Shown in pieces: positions 1 to 8,764 of a stretch of 64,000 nt of DNA. Location of the stretch: NCBI GenBank assembly GCA_038120515.1, contig JAYOLW010000007.1, forward strand, positions 1-64,000, read 5' to 3'. The translations under genes were made by a program, and so were the position numbers. The notes under the pieces were generated by a model. That model worked only from the letters and a program-made list of their open reading frames with translations. It did not search any database and was not told the origin of the DNA. Source of the stretch: JADHOX01 sp038120515. GTDB taxonomy: Bacteria > Pseudomonadota > Alphaproteobacteria > Rickettsiales > JABIRX01. Every line of letters starts with the position of its first letter. The stretch's first letter is position 1.

Positions 1-914
1 AAACAAACCAAATTTTCTTGTGTTTTTTTCTTAGCTAAATGTTTAAATGCATTTTGAGTAAAATATAAATTGTCACCATTTTCATAAAAGAAATCACCCT
101 TTTCTAATAGAATATCTTGAAATCTTTCGTCACGTTTTAACATCTCTTTTATATCTGTGAAAGATTGTTTTAGTATTGTAGAATCAGGATCTAAAAACAT
201 TTCGTCCTCCCTTGTCCTTATCACAAATTCTCCTGTAATAACGTCAATAGAAATCCAAAAAGGACTCAGTGAGTGATCTCGATGTCTAATTCGCACTCTA
301 AAATATCGGTAAGGTTTTAACTCATCTGGCAAACAATCTTGCTCCCACTCTTGAACTTTTTTATAATTATAAACACCAGATCCAGATGAATAAGATTGAT
401 CATTTTTTTTCCTAACTTCTTCAATGGCTATCTTTACCTTCGAATCCAATCCATACATTGTCTCGTCTAAATTTGTTGCCACTTCAAAGATTTTTTCACA
501 CAAGTCTTGTTTTAAATCTTGCTTGTTTTTAAGATCTTGCATATATTTCATTAATTTAACAACAGGCAAACAGTCATGACTTTGTATATTTAACACCGCA
601 TTTAAGCTAGGCGGATACCTTTCATCATTTGCTAAATTGAAAGTAATATCAAATTTTTGAGCCAAATTTTGCAACTCTTTAAGATGTTCAACTCTCAATG
701 CTCTTCCATCATCACCAAACTTTTGAGAAGCAACCTTACATGTTAACTCTTTACCTTCATTATAATCATATGTAATTTTATATCTCTCCTCACCTAATTG
801 ATTCTGTAACTTATCTAGAAAATTTTGACATACAAACCTTTCATCAATCTCAGGCAATTCATAAAAAGACAAAATAGCTTTTAACTTCTCCTTCTCATCA
901 AATCCAGCTCTCAT
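1..914 (-). CDS. Hypothetical protein, 3' end cut off by the window edge
   Basis: An open frame runs leftward from an ATG at 914 to the window edge with no stop in the codons I translated by hand. About 304 codons are present and the C terminus is missing. The protein begins MRAGFDEKEKLKAILSFYEL. It is hydrophilic, rich in Lys, Glu and Asp, and has no signal peptide or membrane segment, so it is probably cytoplasmic. A mid-region stretch (QDLKNKQDLKQDL) is helical and may form a short coiled coil. I do not recognise the family. No clear Shine-Dalgarno sequence precedes the ATG, which is common in this AT-rich genome. SelO lies downstream of its start on the same strand, 122 bp away. Confidence 0.7.
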   Translation of the reverse strand, partial: MRAGFDEKEKLKAILSFYELPEIDERFVCQNFLDKLQNQLGEERYKITYDYNEGKELTCKVASQKFGDDGRALRVEHLKELQNLAQKFDITFNLANDERYPPSLNAVLNIQSHDCLPVVKLMKYMQDLKNKQDLKQDLCEKIFEVATNLDETMYGLDSKVKIAIEEVRKKNDQSYSSGSGVYNYKKVQEWEQDCLPDELKPYRYFRVRIRHRDHSLSPFWISIDVITGEFVIRTREDEMFLDPDSTILKQSFTDIKEMLKRDERFQDILLEKGDFFYENGDNLYFTQNAFKHLAKKKTQENLVC

Positions 915-1036
915 ATTTTAATCACAAAAAAATTAACTCTAACGCAATTAGACACTATTTATCGTAATATGCAAGGCTTTGCATACACTTACTTTACTTT
1001 TAAGCTTTTTGCCCGTGAAAACTAGTGTCTTTTTGT

Positions 1037-2527
1037 CTAAGTGCCGCAGAATGTTCGGTATAGGCCGTCAACTTCTTTTGGTGGTAACATATAAGATGAA
1101 TTATATGATTTTTCTTGATATGGGTTTCTCATCACCCGGATTAATTTATGCATTTTGCTAAAATCATTTTGATAAATAGCCGTATGAATTGCCTCCTCTA
1201 CCAGATGATTTCTTGGAATATATGCAGGATTTACCTTCAGCATTTTCTCAAATCGCTCTTTTTGCGAGATTGGTTCCATTGCAATACGCTTTAAATAACG
1301 TTCTTGCCATTTTTGATACTCAATCTTGTTTTTAAATAATTTACTAAGATCTCTTGTCTTTGCGCCTCTAGTTTTCAGGTAACATAAATAACGAAAACTC
1401 AAATTATAATCACCATTATCTTGCTCTAATAATTTCAGAAAATCTAAAATTAGATCTAAATCTTCCGGCTGCTCATGATCTAAACCAAATTTCTTACGCA
1501 TTTCCTTAAGCCATAATTTATTAAATAACTCTGGAAATTTTTTTAATTCAGCTGTTGCGATTTGAATCGCCTGGTTTTTATCCTTGGCTAAAATCGTAAT
1601 TAAACAATCAGCTAAACGCGCAAGATTCCAGCTAGCAATTGATGCTTGATTAGCAAAAGCATATCTACCTCTTTCATCAATTGAGCTAAATCTTGTATTT
1701 GGATTATAAACATCCATAAAGGCACAAGGACCATAATCTATGGTCTCGCCACAAATACTCATATTATCTGTATTCATTACCCCATGAATAAAACCTTTCA
1801 TCATCCAACTAGTAATCAATTCTGCTTGAGCTTTGATAACAGCTGCTAAAAAACCCTGATAAGGATTATCTTGTTTGCTGCATGCTAGGTAATGTCGCTT
1901 GATGGCATAATCGGCAAGTTCTTTAATAGCTTTTACATTACCAGTAGCTGCAAAATATTGAAATGTGCCAACTCTAATATGACTTGAAGCTATTCGGGTA
2001 AAAACACCACCTGGAAGGATCTCTTGCCTAAAAACAGGCTCACCTGAACTTACCATTGCAAGAGCTCTTGTGGTTTTAATGCCAAGCGCATGCATCGCCT
2101 CGCTCATAATATATTCTCTAATTACTGGTCCAAGTGCACTTCTGCCATCACCTCTTCTTGAATATGGGGTTTGCCCAGAACCTTTTAACTGAATATCATA
2201 GCGCTTACCGTTTGCGTTAATAATCTCACCAATCAAAACCGCTCTACCATCGCCTAATTGCGGCACAAAATGACCAAATTGATGACCAGCATAAACATTG
2301 GCTATTGGCTCTGCTTGATTTGGTATGTAATTACCAGCAAAAAACTCAACGCCTTGTTTGCTCTTAAGCTTTTTGATATCCAAACCAAACTCACTCGCAA
2401 GTGATTCATTTAACTTTATTAATTTGGGTTTTTTAACCGGCGATGGATTAATTAAGCTAAAGAAATATCTTGGTAATTTACTATATGAATTATCAAAGGT
2501 TAATCCCGCAAAGGATTTGTTGGTCAT
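1037..2527 (-). CDS. selO: Protein adenylyltransferase SelO (YdiU/UPF0061 family)
   Basis: At 496 residues this is the usual length for SelO pseudokinases, which transfer AMP from ATP to Ser, Thr or Tyr of target proteins, often linked to oxidative stress. Visible family motifs are the N-terminal VYAGHQFGHFVPQLGDGRA block, the GQTPYSRRGDGRSALG block, and the catalytic region HGVMNTDNMSICG followed by DYGPCAFMD, which holds the metal-binding Asn and the DxG-equivalent Asp. The protein ends in YRTFCGT, so Cys stands near the C terminus where eukaryotic SelO has selenocysteine. The ATG at 2527 gives a normal SelO N terminus. The gene is divergent from the rhodanese gene at 2660, and the 132-bp gap holds a palindrome. 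The function is assigned from the family. Confidence 0.95.
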   Translation of the reverse strand: MTNKSFAGLTFDNSYSKLPRYFFSLINPSPVKKPKLIKLNESLASEFGLDIKKLKSKQGVEFFAGNYIPNQAEPIANVYAGHQFGHFVPQLGDGRAVLIGEIINANGKRYDIQLKGSGQTPYSRRGDGRSALGPVIREYIMSEAMHALGIKTTRALAMVSSGEPVFRQEILPGGVFTRIASSHIRVGTFQYFAATGNVKAIKELADYAIKRHYLACSKQDNPYQGFLAAVIKAQAELITSWMMKGFIHGVMNTDNMSICGETIDYGPCAFMDVYNPNTRFSSIDERGRYAFANQASIASWNLARLADCLITILAKDKNQAIQIATAELKKFPELFNKLWLKEMRKKFGLDHEQPEDLDLILDFLKLLEQDNGDYNLSFRYLCYLKTRGAKTRDLSKLFKNKIEYQKWQERYLKRIAMEPISQKERFEKMLKVNPAYIPRNHLVEEAIHTAIYQNDFSKMHKLIRVMRNPYQEKSYNSSYMLPPKEVDGLYRTFCGT

Positions 2528-2592
2528 AATTTAAAATTAGTGATTAAAATAAATAAAGAGCATTTTTGCTATTGGATGTCAATTTATACAAA

Positions 2593-2612
2593 CAAAATAT
2601 TAAAATATTTTG
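2593..2612. promoter_or_regulatory. Perfect 9-bp inverted repeat between divergent genes
   Basis: CAAAATATT and AATATTTTG are perfect reverse complements separated by AA. The element sits between the selO start (2527) and the rhodanese start (2660), where both promoters must lie. It could be an operator for a dimeric regulator. Because the sequence is almost pure AT, chance occurrence is a real alternative. Confidence 0.3.
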
Positions 2613-2659
2613 ATTAATTAAAAGGTCATATTAAACCTAAACAAAAACAAATTACTGTT

Positions 2660-3163
2660 ATGCAAAATATCTCTCCTGCTGAATTGAAAGAACTCATAAA
2701 ACAAGGTAATGCAATAATAATTGATGTTCGTGAACCATTTGAATTTCAATCAGGACATATTAAAAATGCTATTTCAATACCTGCATCCAAATTTACTAAA
2801 GATAAAATCCCAAATGACAAAAGTAAGAAAATTATTTTTCATTGCAAAGCTGGTAAACGCTCTGAAATGTTACTTCAAAAAATGGCAGGTGCTGATTATT
2901 TAAATCTAGAAGGTGGAATTGATAATTGGTTAGCGAATGGTTTTGCAATTCATGGCAAAACGAAAATGCCTATAGATCAACAATTTAGATTAAGCATAGG
3001 AATTATCATTCTAATTAGCTCAATCTTAGCTTATTTTATAAATTTCAATTTTATTTTTGTGAATTTATTTATTGGGGCCGGGCTTGTATTTTCAGGCATC
3101 ACAGGCTTCTGTGGGTTACAAAAAATATTAGGCAAGGCCCCTTGGAATAAAATTACTAACTAG
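2660..3163 (+). CDS. Rhodanese-domain membrane protein, YgaP-like
   Basis: A 167-residue sulfurtransferase-type protein. Residues about 5-98 form a single rhodanese domain with the DVREPFEF and GHIKNA motifs and the active-site loop HCKAGKRS, where Cys62 would carry the persulfide. Residues about 108-150 form two transmembrane helices of DUF2892 type, ending TGFCGLQKILGKAPWNK, closely matching the tail of E. coli YgaP. The protein is probably anchored in the inner membrane with the rhodanese domain in the cytoplasm. Its stop codon overlaps the convergent glutaminase gene by 8 bp. The physiological sulfur acceptor is not evident from context. Confidence 0.9.
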   Translation: MQNISPAELKELIKQGNAIIIDVREPFEFQSGHIKNAISIPASKFTKDKIPNDKSKKIIFHCKAGKRSEMLLQKMAGADYLNLEGGIDNWLANGFAIHGKTKMPIDQQFRLSIGIIILISSILAYFINFNFIFVNLFIGAGLVFSGITGFCGLQKILGKAPWNKITN

Positions 3164-4721
3164 CAAGTTTCTTTTTATTCGAATTATTTAATGACTTAAA
3201 TAACTCAACAATATCTTTTCTCTGATTACTTTTAGCATCATCTAAAGGCGTTTGATTCCATCTATCTTTAACCTCAATTGAAGCGCCTTTATCAAGCAGC
3301 AATTCAACAGCATCAAGATGACCTTCAGCAGCAGCTAAATGTAATGGAGTTCTAAGATCATAATCACCTCGATTTACATCAACACCTAAGGCAATTAATC
3401 TTCTGATTTCATCAACATCTCCATGAGAAGCTGCTGAAATTATCATAAAAATCAAATCAACATTTGAATCAGTTCTAGGCTTTCGTGGATTTAACTTTTT
3501 GGTATTAGATCCAATTAAACCATCGAAATTATGAAAACTAAATTTTTCGACAAGTTTCTTTGAAAAATCAACACCTCTTACTGTGTTACCAATCTCGTCT
3601 AATCTTGGCGAGAATATACCAAAACCTCCCAAATCTGGTATTACAAGCATCAATGCACCAGAAACTCCTGATTTAGCCGGCAGTCCAACTGAGAAAGAAA
3701 ATTCTCCTGAGAAATTATACATGCCACAAGAATACATCATCGATAGACAATGTTTAATTGTTTCAGGCGAAAAAACTCTAACACCAGTTCGAGGACAAAC
3801 ACCTCCATTTGCAAGCGTTGCAACAGCAGTTGCAAATTGTTGCGTATTAACCTGTATTGAACAACATTGAAAATAAAAATCCAAAGTTTTATAAATATCG
3901 GTTTTATCAGGAAACGCATTCATCTCCTTCATAAAATACGCCAAGGCGAAATTTCTATCAGCAGTTCCCTTTTCCGAATGATACACAGTATTATCAAAAC
4001 CAACCTTTTCTTGCCCAACTAATTCATACCAAATTTTAGTTATATAATCAAATCTATCAGCAAGGTCTAGCTCAGGCTTAATAAGTGAACAAGTCATTAT
4101 TGCACCAGCATTAATTAACGGATTATGCGGAATATTTTTATTATTTAGAGTTAACTCATTAAATTTTACACCGCTTGGTTCTCTGCCAACATGTTTATGA
4201 ACTTTATTTGTTCCATTTAACTCAAGCGCAATACAATAATTAATTGCCTTAGATGTAGATTGAAGACAAAAATCCTCTGTACAATCACCAATATTAAGGA
4301 TCTGACCGTCCAAACTACAAAAAGAAACTCCATATAAATTTGAATCAACCCTTGCAAGCTGAGGAATATAGTCAGCATTCTGACCAGACACGTTAGTCTT
4401 TGTTTCATTATAGATATTTTGTATTTCGTTTGAGAAATTTTCAAAATCTGGAATTATTAAATGTTTTTTTACGATTTTTTCAAAAAGAGCAAAATTTTTA
4501 GAAATAATTTGCTCAAATTTTGATTGAGGAATTTGCTCAGAATCGGATAATTGATTTATCTCCTTTAAAATCTCTTTAATTCTTGAATCACAATTTGCGA
4601 TACCAGATTTATTGATCACATTAATAATTTCTTGTTTCACAACAAAACCATTTTTAGATAATGAATTAAACAAAGTATCACTATTGCTTTTATTTGATTT
4701 TATGATTTCAATTTTTGTCAT
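3156..4721 (-). CDS. glsA: Glutaminase of animal (KGA) type with C-terminal ankyrin repeats
   Basis: A 521-residue enzyme converting glutamine to glutamate and ammonia. The order of parts matches animal kidney-type glutaminase: an N-terminal EF-hand-like helical region (about 15-110), the serine-dependent beta-lactamase-fold glutaminase domain (about 115-410), then ankyrin repeats (about 421-510, with TPLHLAAAEGHLDAVELLL). The catalytic pair lies in FCLQSTSK (Ser155, Lys158). EPSGVKFNEL, HNPLINAGAI and GLPAKSGVSG supply other conserved active-site positions. Ordinary bacterial GlsA proteins are about 310 residues and lack both flanking regions. The ATG at 4721 is the only sensible start. GSII, catalysing the opposite reaction, lies just upstream on the same strand. 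The fold and reaction are secure; the role of the ankyrin part is unknown. Confidence 0.95.
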   Translation of the reverse strand: MTKIEIIKSNKSNSDTLFNSLSKNGFVVKQEIINVINKSGIANCDSRIKEILKEINQLSDSEQIPQSKFEQIISKNFALFEKIVKKHLIIPDFENFSNEIQNIYNETKTNVSGQNADYIPQLARVDSNLYGVSFCSLDGQILNIGDCTEDFCLQSTSKAINYCIALELNGTNKVHKHVGREPSGVKFNELTLNNKNIPHNPLINAGAIMTCSLIKPELDLADRFDYITKIWYELVGQEKVGFDNTVYHSEKGTADRNFALAYFMKEMNAFPDKTDIYKTLDFYFQCCSIQVNTQQFATAVATLANGGVCPRTGVRVFSPETIKHCLSMMYSCGMYNFSGEFSFSVGLPAKSGVSGALMLVIPDLGGFGIFSPRLDEIGNTVRGVDFSKKLVEKFSFHNFDGLIGSNTKKLNPRKPRTDSNVDLIFMIISAASHGDVDEIRRLIALGVDVNRGDYDLRTPLHLAAAEGHLDAVELLLDKGASIEVKDRWNQTPLDDAKSNQRKDIVELFKSLNNSNKKKLAS

Positions 4722-4779
4722 TATAATTTTTACAAAGTTAGAGTTTCATATAAATTAATATATGAAATTTTATAGATTT

Positions 4780-4799
4780 AGAGCCCATGCATGGGCTCT
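4780..4799 (-). terminator. Likely terminator of the glutamine synthetase gene
   Basis: AGAGCCCATGCATGGGCTCT is a perfect 20-bp palindrome able to form a GC-rich hairpin, 12 bp past the glnII stop. The T run on the reverse strand is short and interrupted, so termination may be partial and allow read-through into the glutaminase gene. Confidence 0.65.
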
Positions 4800-4811
4800 T
4801 ATTCATTAAAA

Positions 4812-5879
4812 CTAAGCTACTTTAGCTTGTGTTTCGGTTACACATACAGTTTTGACCAACATAAACGCAACATCATAAGGATTTGCATTTGCTCCAGGTC
4901 TTCTATCTTCAAAATAACCTGATTTTGTAATTTCAACTGTTCTTGGGATCCTGATAGAACAACCTCTATCAGCAGCACCAGCTTTAAATTCTTTAATACT
5001 ACAAGTTTCATGAAGACCAGTAAGACGTTCATGTAAATTATGACCATAAACTTCAATGTGATCTAAATGAGTTTTAGCTAATTGTTTAACAGCAGAATTG
5101 ATAGCTAATATTCCAGTTTTAGAAGTTCTTGTTGAAATAGTTGAGAAATTTGTATGCATACCAGCACCATTCCAATCACCTTTTATCGGTTTGTTATCAA
5201 ATGAAACAACAATATCATGCTTTTCAGAGATTCTATTAAGTAACCATCTTGCAATCCAAACATGATCACAAACATTCAAAACACCAGCATCTTCGCCTTT
5301 AATGCCTCTGTAACCAATTTGAAATTCCCATTGGGCAGGCATCACTTCTGCATTAATTCCGTAAATTAAAAGACCGGCTTCTTTACATAATTTGTAATGC
5401 TCTTCAACTAAATCTCTTCCGGCAACTTTATTTGCACCAGCTGCACAATAATATGGCCCTTGTGGACCAGGGTAGCCAGTAGTTGGCCAATCCAAAGGTC
5501 TATTTTTTTTGTTAAATAAAGTATATTCTTGTTCGAAACCAATCCATGGATCCTCACTTTCAGCACCTGACTCCAATATATCAACTAATTTGCTTCTAAT
5601 ATTAGTTTTATGCGGTGAACCATCTGGGTTTAATACTTCGCAAAGAACAAGAAAACTATCTTCGCCTCGGATTGGGTCTTTGACAAAATTTACTGGTTTA
5701 AGGATACAATCTGAATCTTCACCAGTTGCTTGGTTTGTTGAAGAACCATCAAAACTCCATTCAGGAAATTTTGAGATATCGGCTTCGCCTTCAAGGTTAA
5801 TAATACGTGATTTAGATCTAATATCAGTTACAGGCTCTGATCCATCAGTCCAAAGATATTCAACAGTTGTAAGTGTCAT
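4812..5879 (-). CDS. glnII: Glutamine synthetase, eukaryotic type II (GSII)
   Basis: A 355-residue ATP-dependent ligase making glutamine from glutamate and ammonia. Its length is typical of GSII (about 330-370 residues), against about 470 for bacterial GSI. GSII hallmarks are PEWSFDGSSTNQATGEDSD (substrate latch region), DPWIGFEQEYTLF (metal-binding Glu), NAEVMPAQWEFQIG, KGDWNGAGMHTNFST and the C-terminal RRPGANANPYDV. No adenylylation tyrosine loop is expected in GSII. AGGT stands a few bases before the ATG at 5879. GSII is known in rhizobia and some other alphaproteobacteria. Here it is followed by the glutaminase on the same strand. Confidence 0.97.
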   Translation of the reverse strand: MTLTTVEYLWTDGSEPVTDIRSKSRIINLEGEADISKFPEWSFDGSSTNQATGEDSDCILKPVNFVKDPIRGEDSFLVLCEVLNPDGSPHKTNIRSKLVDILESGAESEDPWIGFEQEYTLFNKKNRPLDWPTTGYPGPQGPYYCAAGANKVAGRDLVEEHYKLCKEAGLLIYGINAEVMPAQWEFQIGYRGIKGEDAGVLNVCDHVWIARWLLNRISEKHDIVVSFDNKPIKGDWNGAGMHTNFSTISTRTSKTGILAINSAVKQLAKTHLDHIEVYGHNLHERLTGLHETCSIKEFKAGAADRGCSIRIPRTVEITKSGYFEDRRPGANANPYDVAFMLVKTVCVTETQAKVA

Positions 5880-5983
5880 TTTTTACCTATTAAAAATAAT
5901 TTTTAAATTGGGTAATATATGTATTTACTTAAGCACAAACTCTACTATAAAAATCCCCTCAAAATTTAGATTATCTATTATTT

Positions 5984-6646
5984 ATGAAAAAAGATCTAGT
6001 CGAACGTGTAATTGGCGCCAAAATCAAAAAAGCGAGAATCTATCGAAATTTTTCAAGAAAAGAGATAGCTAATAGGCTCGAGGTTTCTGAATCCTTAATC
6101 CAACAATATGAGAATGGTTTAACTAGAATTCCAGTGTCAATTTTCCTAGAATTCTGTAATTTATATCAAATTAGCAATGATGATATCATTAAAGATATAC
6201 AAAATGAGATTGAAGAATCTAATGACGCTCTGAATCAAAATGATAGTTATGAAATTGCAGTTATCGAAGATAATCTAATTGACCAAATTGTATTTAAGAA
6301 TGCAATTGATAGTCTTAAAGCTAATTGCAAAATCCATAGTTTTCATGATGGTCAAGAAGCCCTTGATTTTCTTCAAACAAAAAAACATTCAGTCAATATT
6401 ATATTTTTAGATTTAAACTTATTGAAACGTGATGGCACGGATATCTTAAGAATAATAAAATCAAATTCTAAACTAAAAAAAACACCGGTTATAATTGTTA
6501 CAAGTTCAAATCTGAAAGAAGATATTAGCAAATGTTACAAGCTTGGCTGTAATGGCTATATTGTGAAGGATTTAAACAAGGATAAGCTACTAAATGACAT
6601 TTCAAAAACCTTGGATTATTGGCAAATAAACTCCCTAGATAATTAA
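5984..6646 (+). CDS. XRE-type DNA-binding protein fused to a response-regulator receiver
   Basis: A 220-residue protein. Residues 10-68 are a Cro/C1-type helix-turn-helix (KKARIYRNFSRKEIANRLEV, then SESLIQQYENG). Residues 89-210 are a receiver domain with acidic pair Glu95-Asp96, phosphoacceptor Asp143 in FLDLNLLKRDG, switch Thr173 in IVTSS and Lys195. The receiver resembles the single-domain Rcp1 type used with phytochrome-like kinases. The order is unusual, because classical regulators carry the receiver first and an OmpR, NarL or Fis output domain after it. A histidine kinase follows 11 bp downstream, so the two almost certainly form one signalling pair. The DNA targets are unknown; the divergent glnII is one candidate. 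Confidence 0.9.
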   Translation: MKKDLVERVIGAKIKKARIYRNFSRKEIANRLEVSESLIQQYENGLTRIPVSIFLEFCNLYQISNDDIIKDIQNEIEESNDALNQNDSYEIAVIEDNLIDQIVFKNAIDSLKANCKIHSFHDGQEALDFLQTKKHSVNIIFLDLNLLKRDGTDILRIIKSNSKLKKTPVIIVTSSNLKEDISKCYKLGCNGYIVKDLNKDKLLNDISKTLDYWQINSLDN

Positions 6647-6657
6647 ATAGCAATCTA

Positions 6658-8019
6658 ATGAATCAACTCAAAGTTACAATTTTCCCTCTAAAATTATTAA
6701 TTTTTAATTTAGTTTTTACATTCATCACAGCTTTTGTAATGATATTCATATCTATAAAAGAGCATCAAAGTAAAAATAATTTCATTGAGCGTGATATAAT
6801 AATAAATGAATTTATTTGGGAGATTATGTATTTTGACGAAGCACTTACAATGACTGCATATTTATATGCTGAAACTGGCAATGATAGTTGGAAAAAACGT
6901 TATTTAACATTTGAACAAAAATTAGATGAGACTCTACTAGAAATCAAAGAAAGCCTCAAAGCAGATGCCGAAAGGTTAAGTTATATTTACCAAACAACAA
7001 CTGCAAATGAGATTTTAGTAGGCCTTGAGAAAAAATCATTTGAACTAGTTGATAATAAACAGATAGACAAAGCCCGAAATACTTTAAACTCCAACGAATA
7101 TTTAAAAAATAAACAGCAATATTTTAATTCAATACAGAAGCTTAAAACCGAAGAGAAAATAAAACTTGAGGAGAAAGCTAAATTACTAAACATCTTCTCT
7201 ATTTTTAGTGTTATTCTAATTTTACTATTGCTGGTATCAGTCGCAATATTATGGATAATTCTTGCCAAGAAAATCAAGAATTGGTTTTTACAAATTGAAG
7301 AAGCACATAAGTCATTATCAGAATCAAAGCAGGAAATGGCATTATCAAATAAAAAACTTTCAAAATTTGTTTATGTTTGTTCCCATGATATGAAAGAACC
7401 GGTTAGAAATATCTTTAATATAGTTGAGTTGTTAGAAAATGACAGATCGTCACAAGAAAATAACAAAAAGCAAAATGAATATTTCTCTTATTTAAAGGAT
7501 TCTTCAAAAAAAATTTACAATTTAATTGATAGTTTACTTAAACATTCAAAAGAGGAGTCTGAAAACTCTCCTTCAATGAAAAGTAATTTCTCGCTGCAAA
7601 CATTAATTGAAAATGTTATAAAATATGAAAGATCTTTTAATAAAAACCTCACTGTTAATATTCCTAATAATTTACCAGAAATAAATGGTTATAAATTTCA
7701 AATTGAACAATTATTTCAAAATTTAATCGGTAATTCAATAAAGTATAAGCAGGATAATAAAGCAGCTGAGATAACGATAAAATATACAAAGCTTAAGAAA
7801 TATCATAAATTCACCTTGAAGGATAATGGCATAGGTATTGATCCAACAAAACTTAAAAAAGTGTTCGACCTTAACTACACTACTGAAGCAAAATCTCGAT
7901 CCTCTGGTATTGGTTTATCAATATGTAAGGATATCGTTTGTGGGCATAAGGGTAAGATAATAGCAAATTCCAAGGGTAAGAATCAAGGATCCAGCTTCAT
8001 AATCACATTACCTGTTTAA
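6658..8019 (+). CDS. Membrane sensor histidine kinase
   Basis: A 453-residue kinase. Transmembrane helices lie at about 14-33 and 179-203, enclosing a periplasmic, mostly helical sensor of about 145 residues that resembles CHASE3 domains. A HisKA dimerisation domain follows with phosphoacceptor His243 in VCSHDMKEPVRN. The HATPase_c domain has NLIGNSIKY (N box), DNGIGID (G1) and SSGIGLSI (G2). The HDxxEP form of the H box is shared with phytochrome-family kinases, which fits the Rcp1-like receiver of the preceding gene. No photosensory or PAS domain is visible, so the stimulus is unknown. The stop at 8019 abuts the convergent pirin gene. Confidence 0.93.
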   Translation: MNQLKVTIFPLKLLIFNLVFTFITAFVMIFISIKEHQSKNNFIERDIIINEFIWEIMYFDEALTMTAYLYAETGNDSWKKRYLTFEQKLDETLLEIKESLKADAERLSYIYQTTTANEILVGLEKKSFELVDNKQIDKARNTLNSNEYLKNKQQYFNSIQKLKTEEKIKLEEKAKLLNIFSIFSVILILLLLVSVAILWIILAKKIKNWFLQIEEAHKSLSESKQEMALSNKKLSKFVYVCSHDMKEPVRNIFNIVELLENDRSSQENNKKQNEYFSYLKDSSKKIYNLIDSLLKHSKEESENSPSMKSNFSLQTLIENVIKYERSFNKNLTVNIPNNLPEINGYKFQIEQLFQNLIGNSIKYKQDNKAAEITIKYTKLKKYHKFTLKDNGIGIDPTKLKKVFDLNYTTEAKSRSSGIGLSICKDIVCGHKGKIIANSKGKNQGSSFIITLPV

Positions 8020-8709
8020 TTAAATTGGTACATCTATAACCAAAATCTCGACCTCTGTTAAAGCTGTAATTATTATTTCTGATAAATTAGTTACTTCAGC
8101 TCCATCGCCTTGTCTTAAAACTTTATCATTAACTTTTAACTCGCCTTTTGATACTAGCAAATATATTTGATTATGAATTTTATGCTTTATCTCGATGCCA
8201 GCTTTTAAAAGACCAGCGTAGATAAAGGCGTCTTGATAGATAAATAAAGGTGCTTTTTTATCACCAGAAACTAAAAGCTTTAGCTTGTCTTTTGCATATG
8301 TTTTTGGAAATTCAGCACTATCCCATCTTGGCCTAACTCCAGTTTTGTTACTCTCTATCCAGATTTGATACAAACTAGTATCATCTTTGTCATAGTTAAA
8401 TTCTGAATGCATAATTCCAGATCCAGCACTCATCACCTGAACATCGCCAGCTTTTGTTATACCTTCATTACCTTGATTATCTTTATGGGTAATAGCACCA
8501 GTTCTTACATAAGTTATAATTTCCATATTACGATGTGGATGCATGCCAAAACCTCTACCAGATTTTATTATATCATCATTAATCACCCTAAGTTTTCCAA
8601 AAGCCATACGACTCTGATTATAATAGTCAGCAAAGCTAAAATGATGCTTAGTTTGAAGCCAATCATATGTTGCGCCGCCAAGTTCATTAAAAGGATAAAT
8701 CTTTATCAT
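8020..8709 (-). CDS. Pirin family bicupin protein
   Basis: A 229-residue protein of the pirin / YhhW family. Metal-ligand motifs of the N-terminal cupin are visible in FGMHPHRNMEIITYV (HPHRNxE) and in MSAGSGIMHSEFN with the later His and Glu. The C-terminal cupin is the weaker half, as is usual. E. coli YhhW has quercetinase activity in vitro, but the natural substrate is unclear and pirins may act as redox sensors. The ATG at 8709 gives MIKIYPFNELGGATYDWLQ, a standard start. It is convergent with the kinase and divergent from the metal cluster that begins at 8765. Confidence 0.9.
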   Translation of the reverse strand: MIKIYPFNELGGATYDWLQTKHHFSFADYYNQSRMAFGKLRVINDDIIKSGRGFGMHPHRNMEIITYVRTGAITHKDNQGNEGITKAGDVQVMSAGSGIMHSEFNYDKDDTSLYQIWIESNKTGVRPRWDSAEFPKTYAKDKLKLLVSGDKKAPLFIYQDAFIYAGLLKAGIEIKHKIHNQIYLLVSKGELKVNDKVLRQGDGAEVTNLSEIIITALTEVEILVIDVPI

Positions 8710-8764
8710 TTAAATTTCTGATTTAATGGTTTAGTTAATTGAAAATACTAAGTATAAATTTTTT

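Noticed and set aside
4744..4767. TTTCATAT ... ATATGAAA inverted repeat between glnII and the glutaminase gene
   Set aside because: It is pure AT with a weak stem and no T run. The GC-rich palindrome next to it is the better terminator.
5509..6072. A 187-codon forward frame over the glnII start and the XRE-receiver gene
   Set aside because: It lies antisense to glnII and out of frame with the XRE gene. Both real proteins have clear domains.
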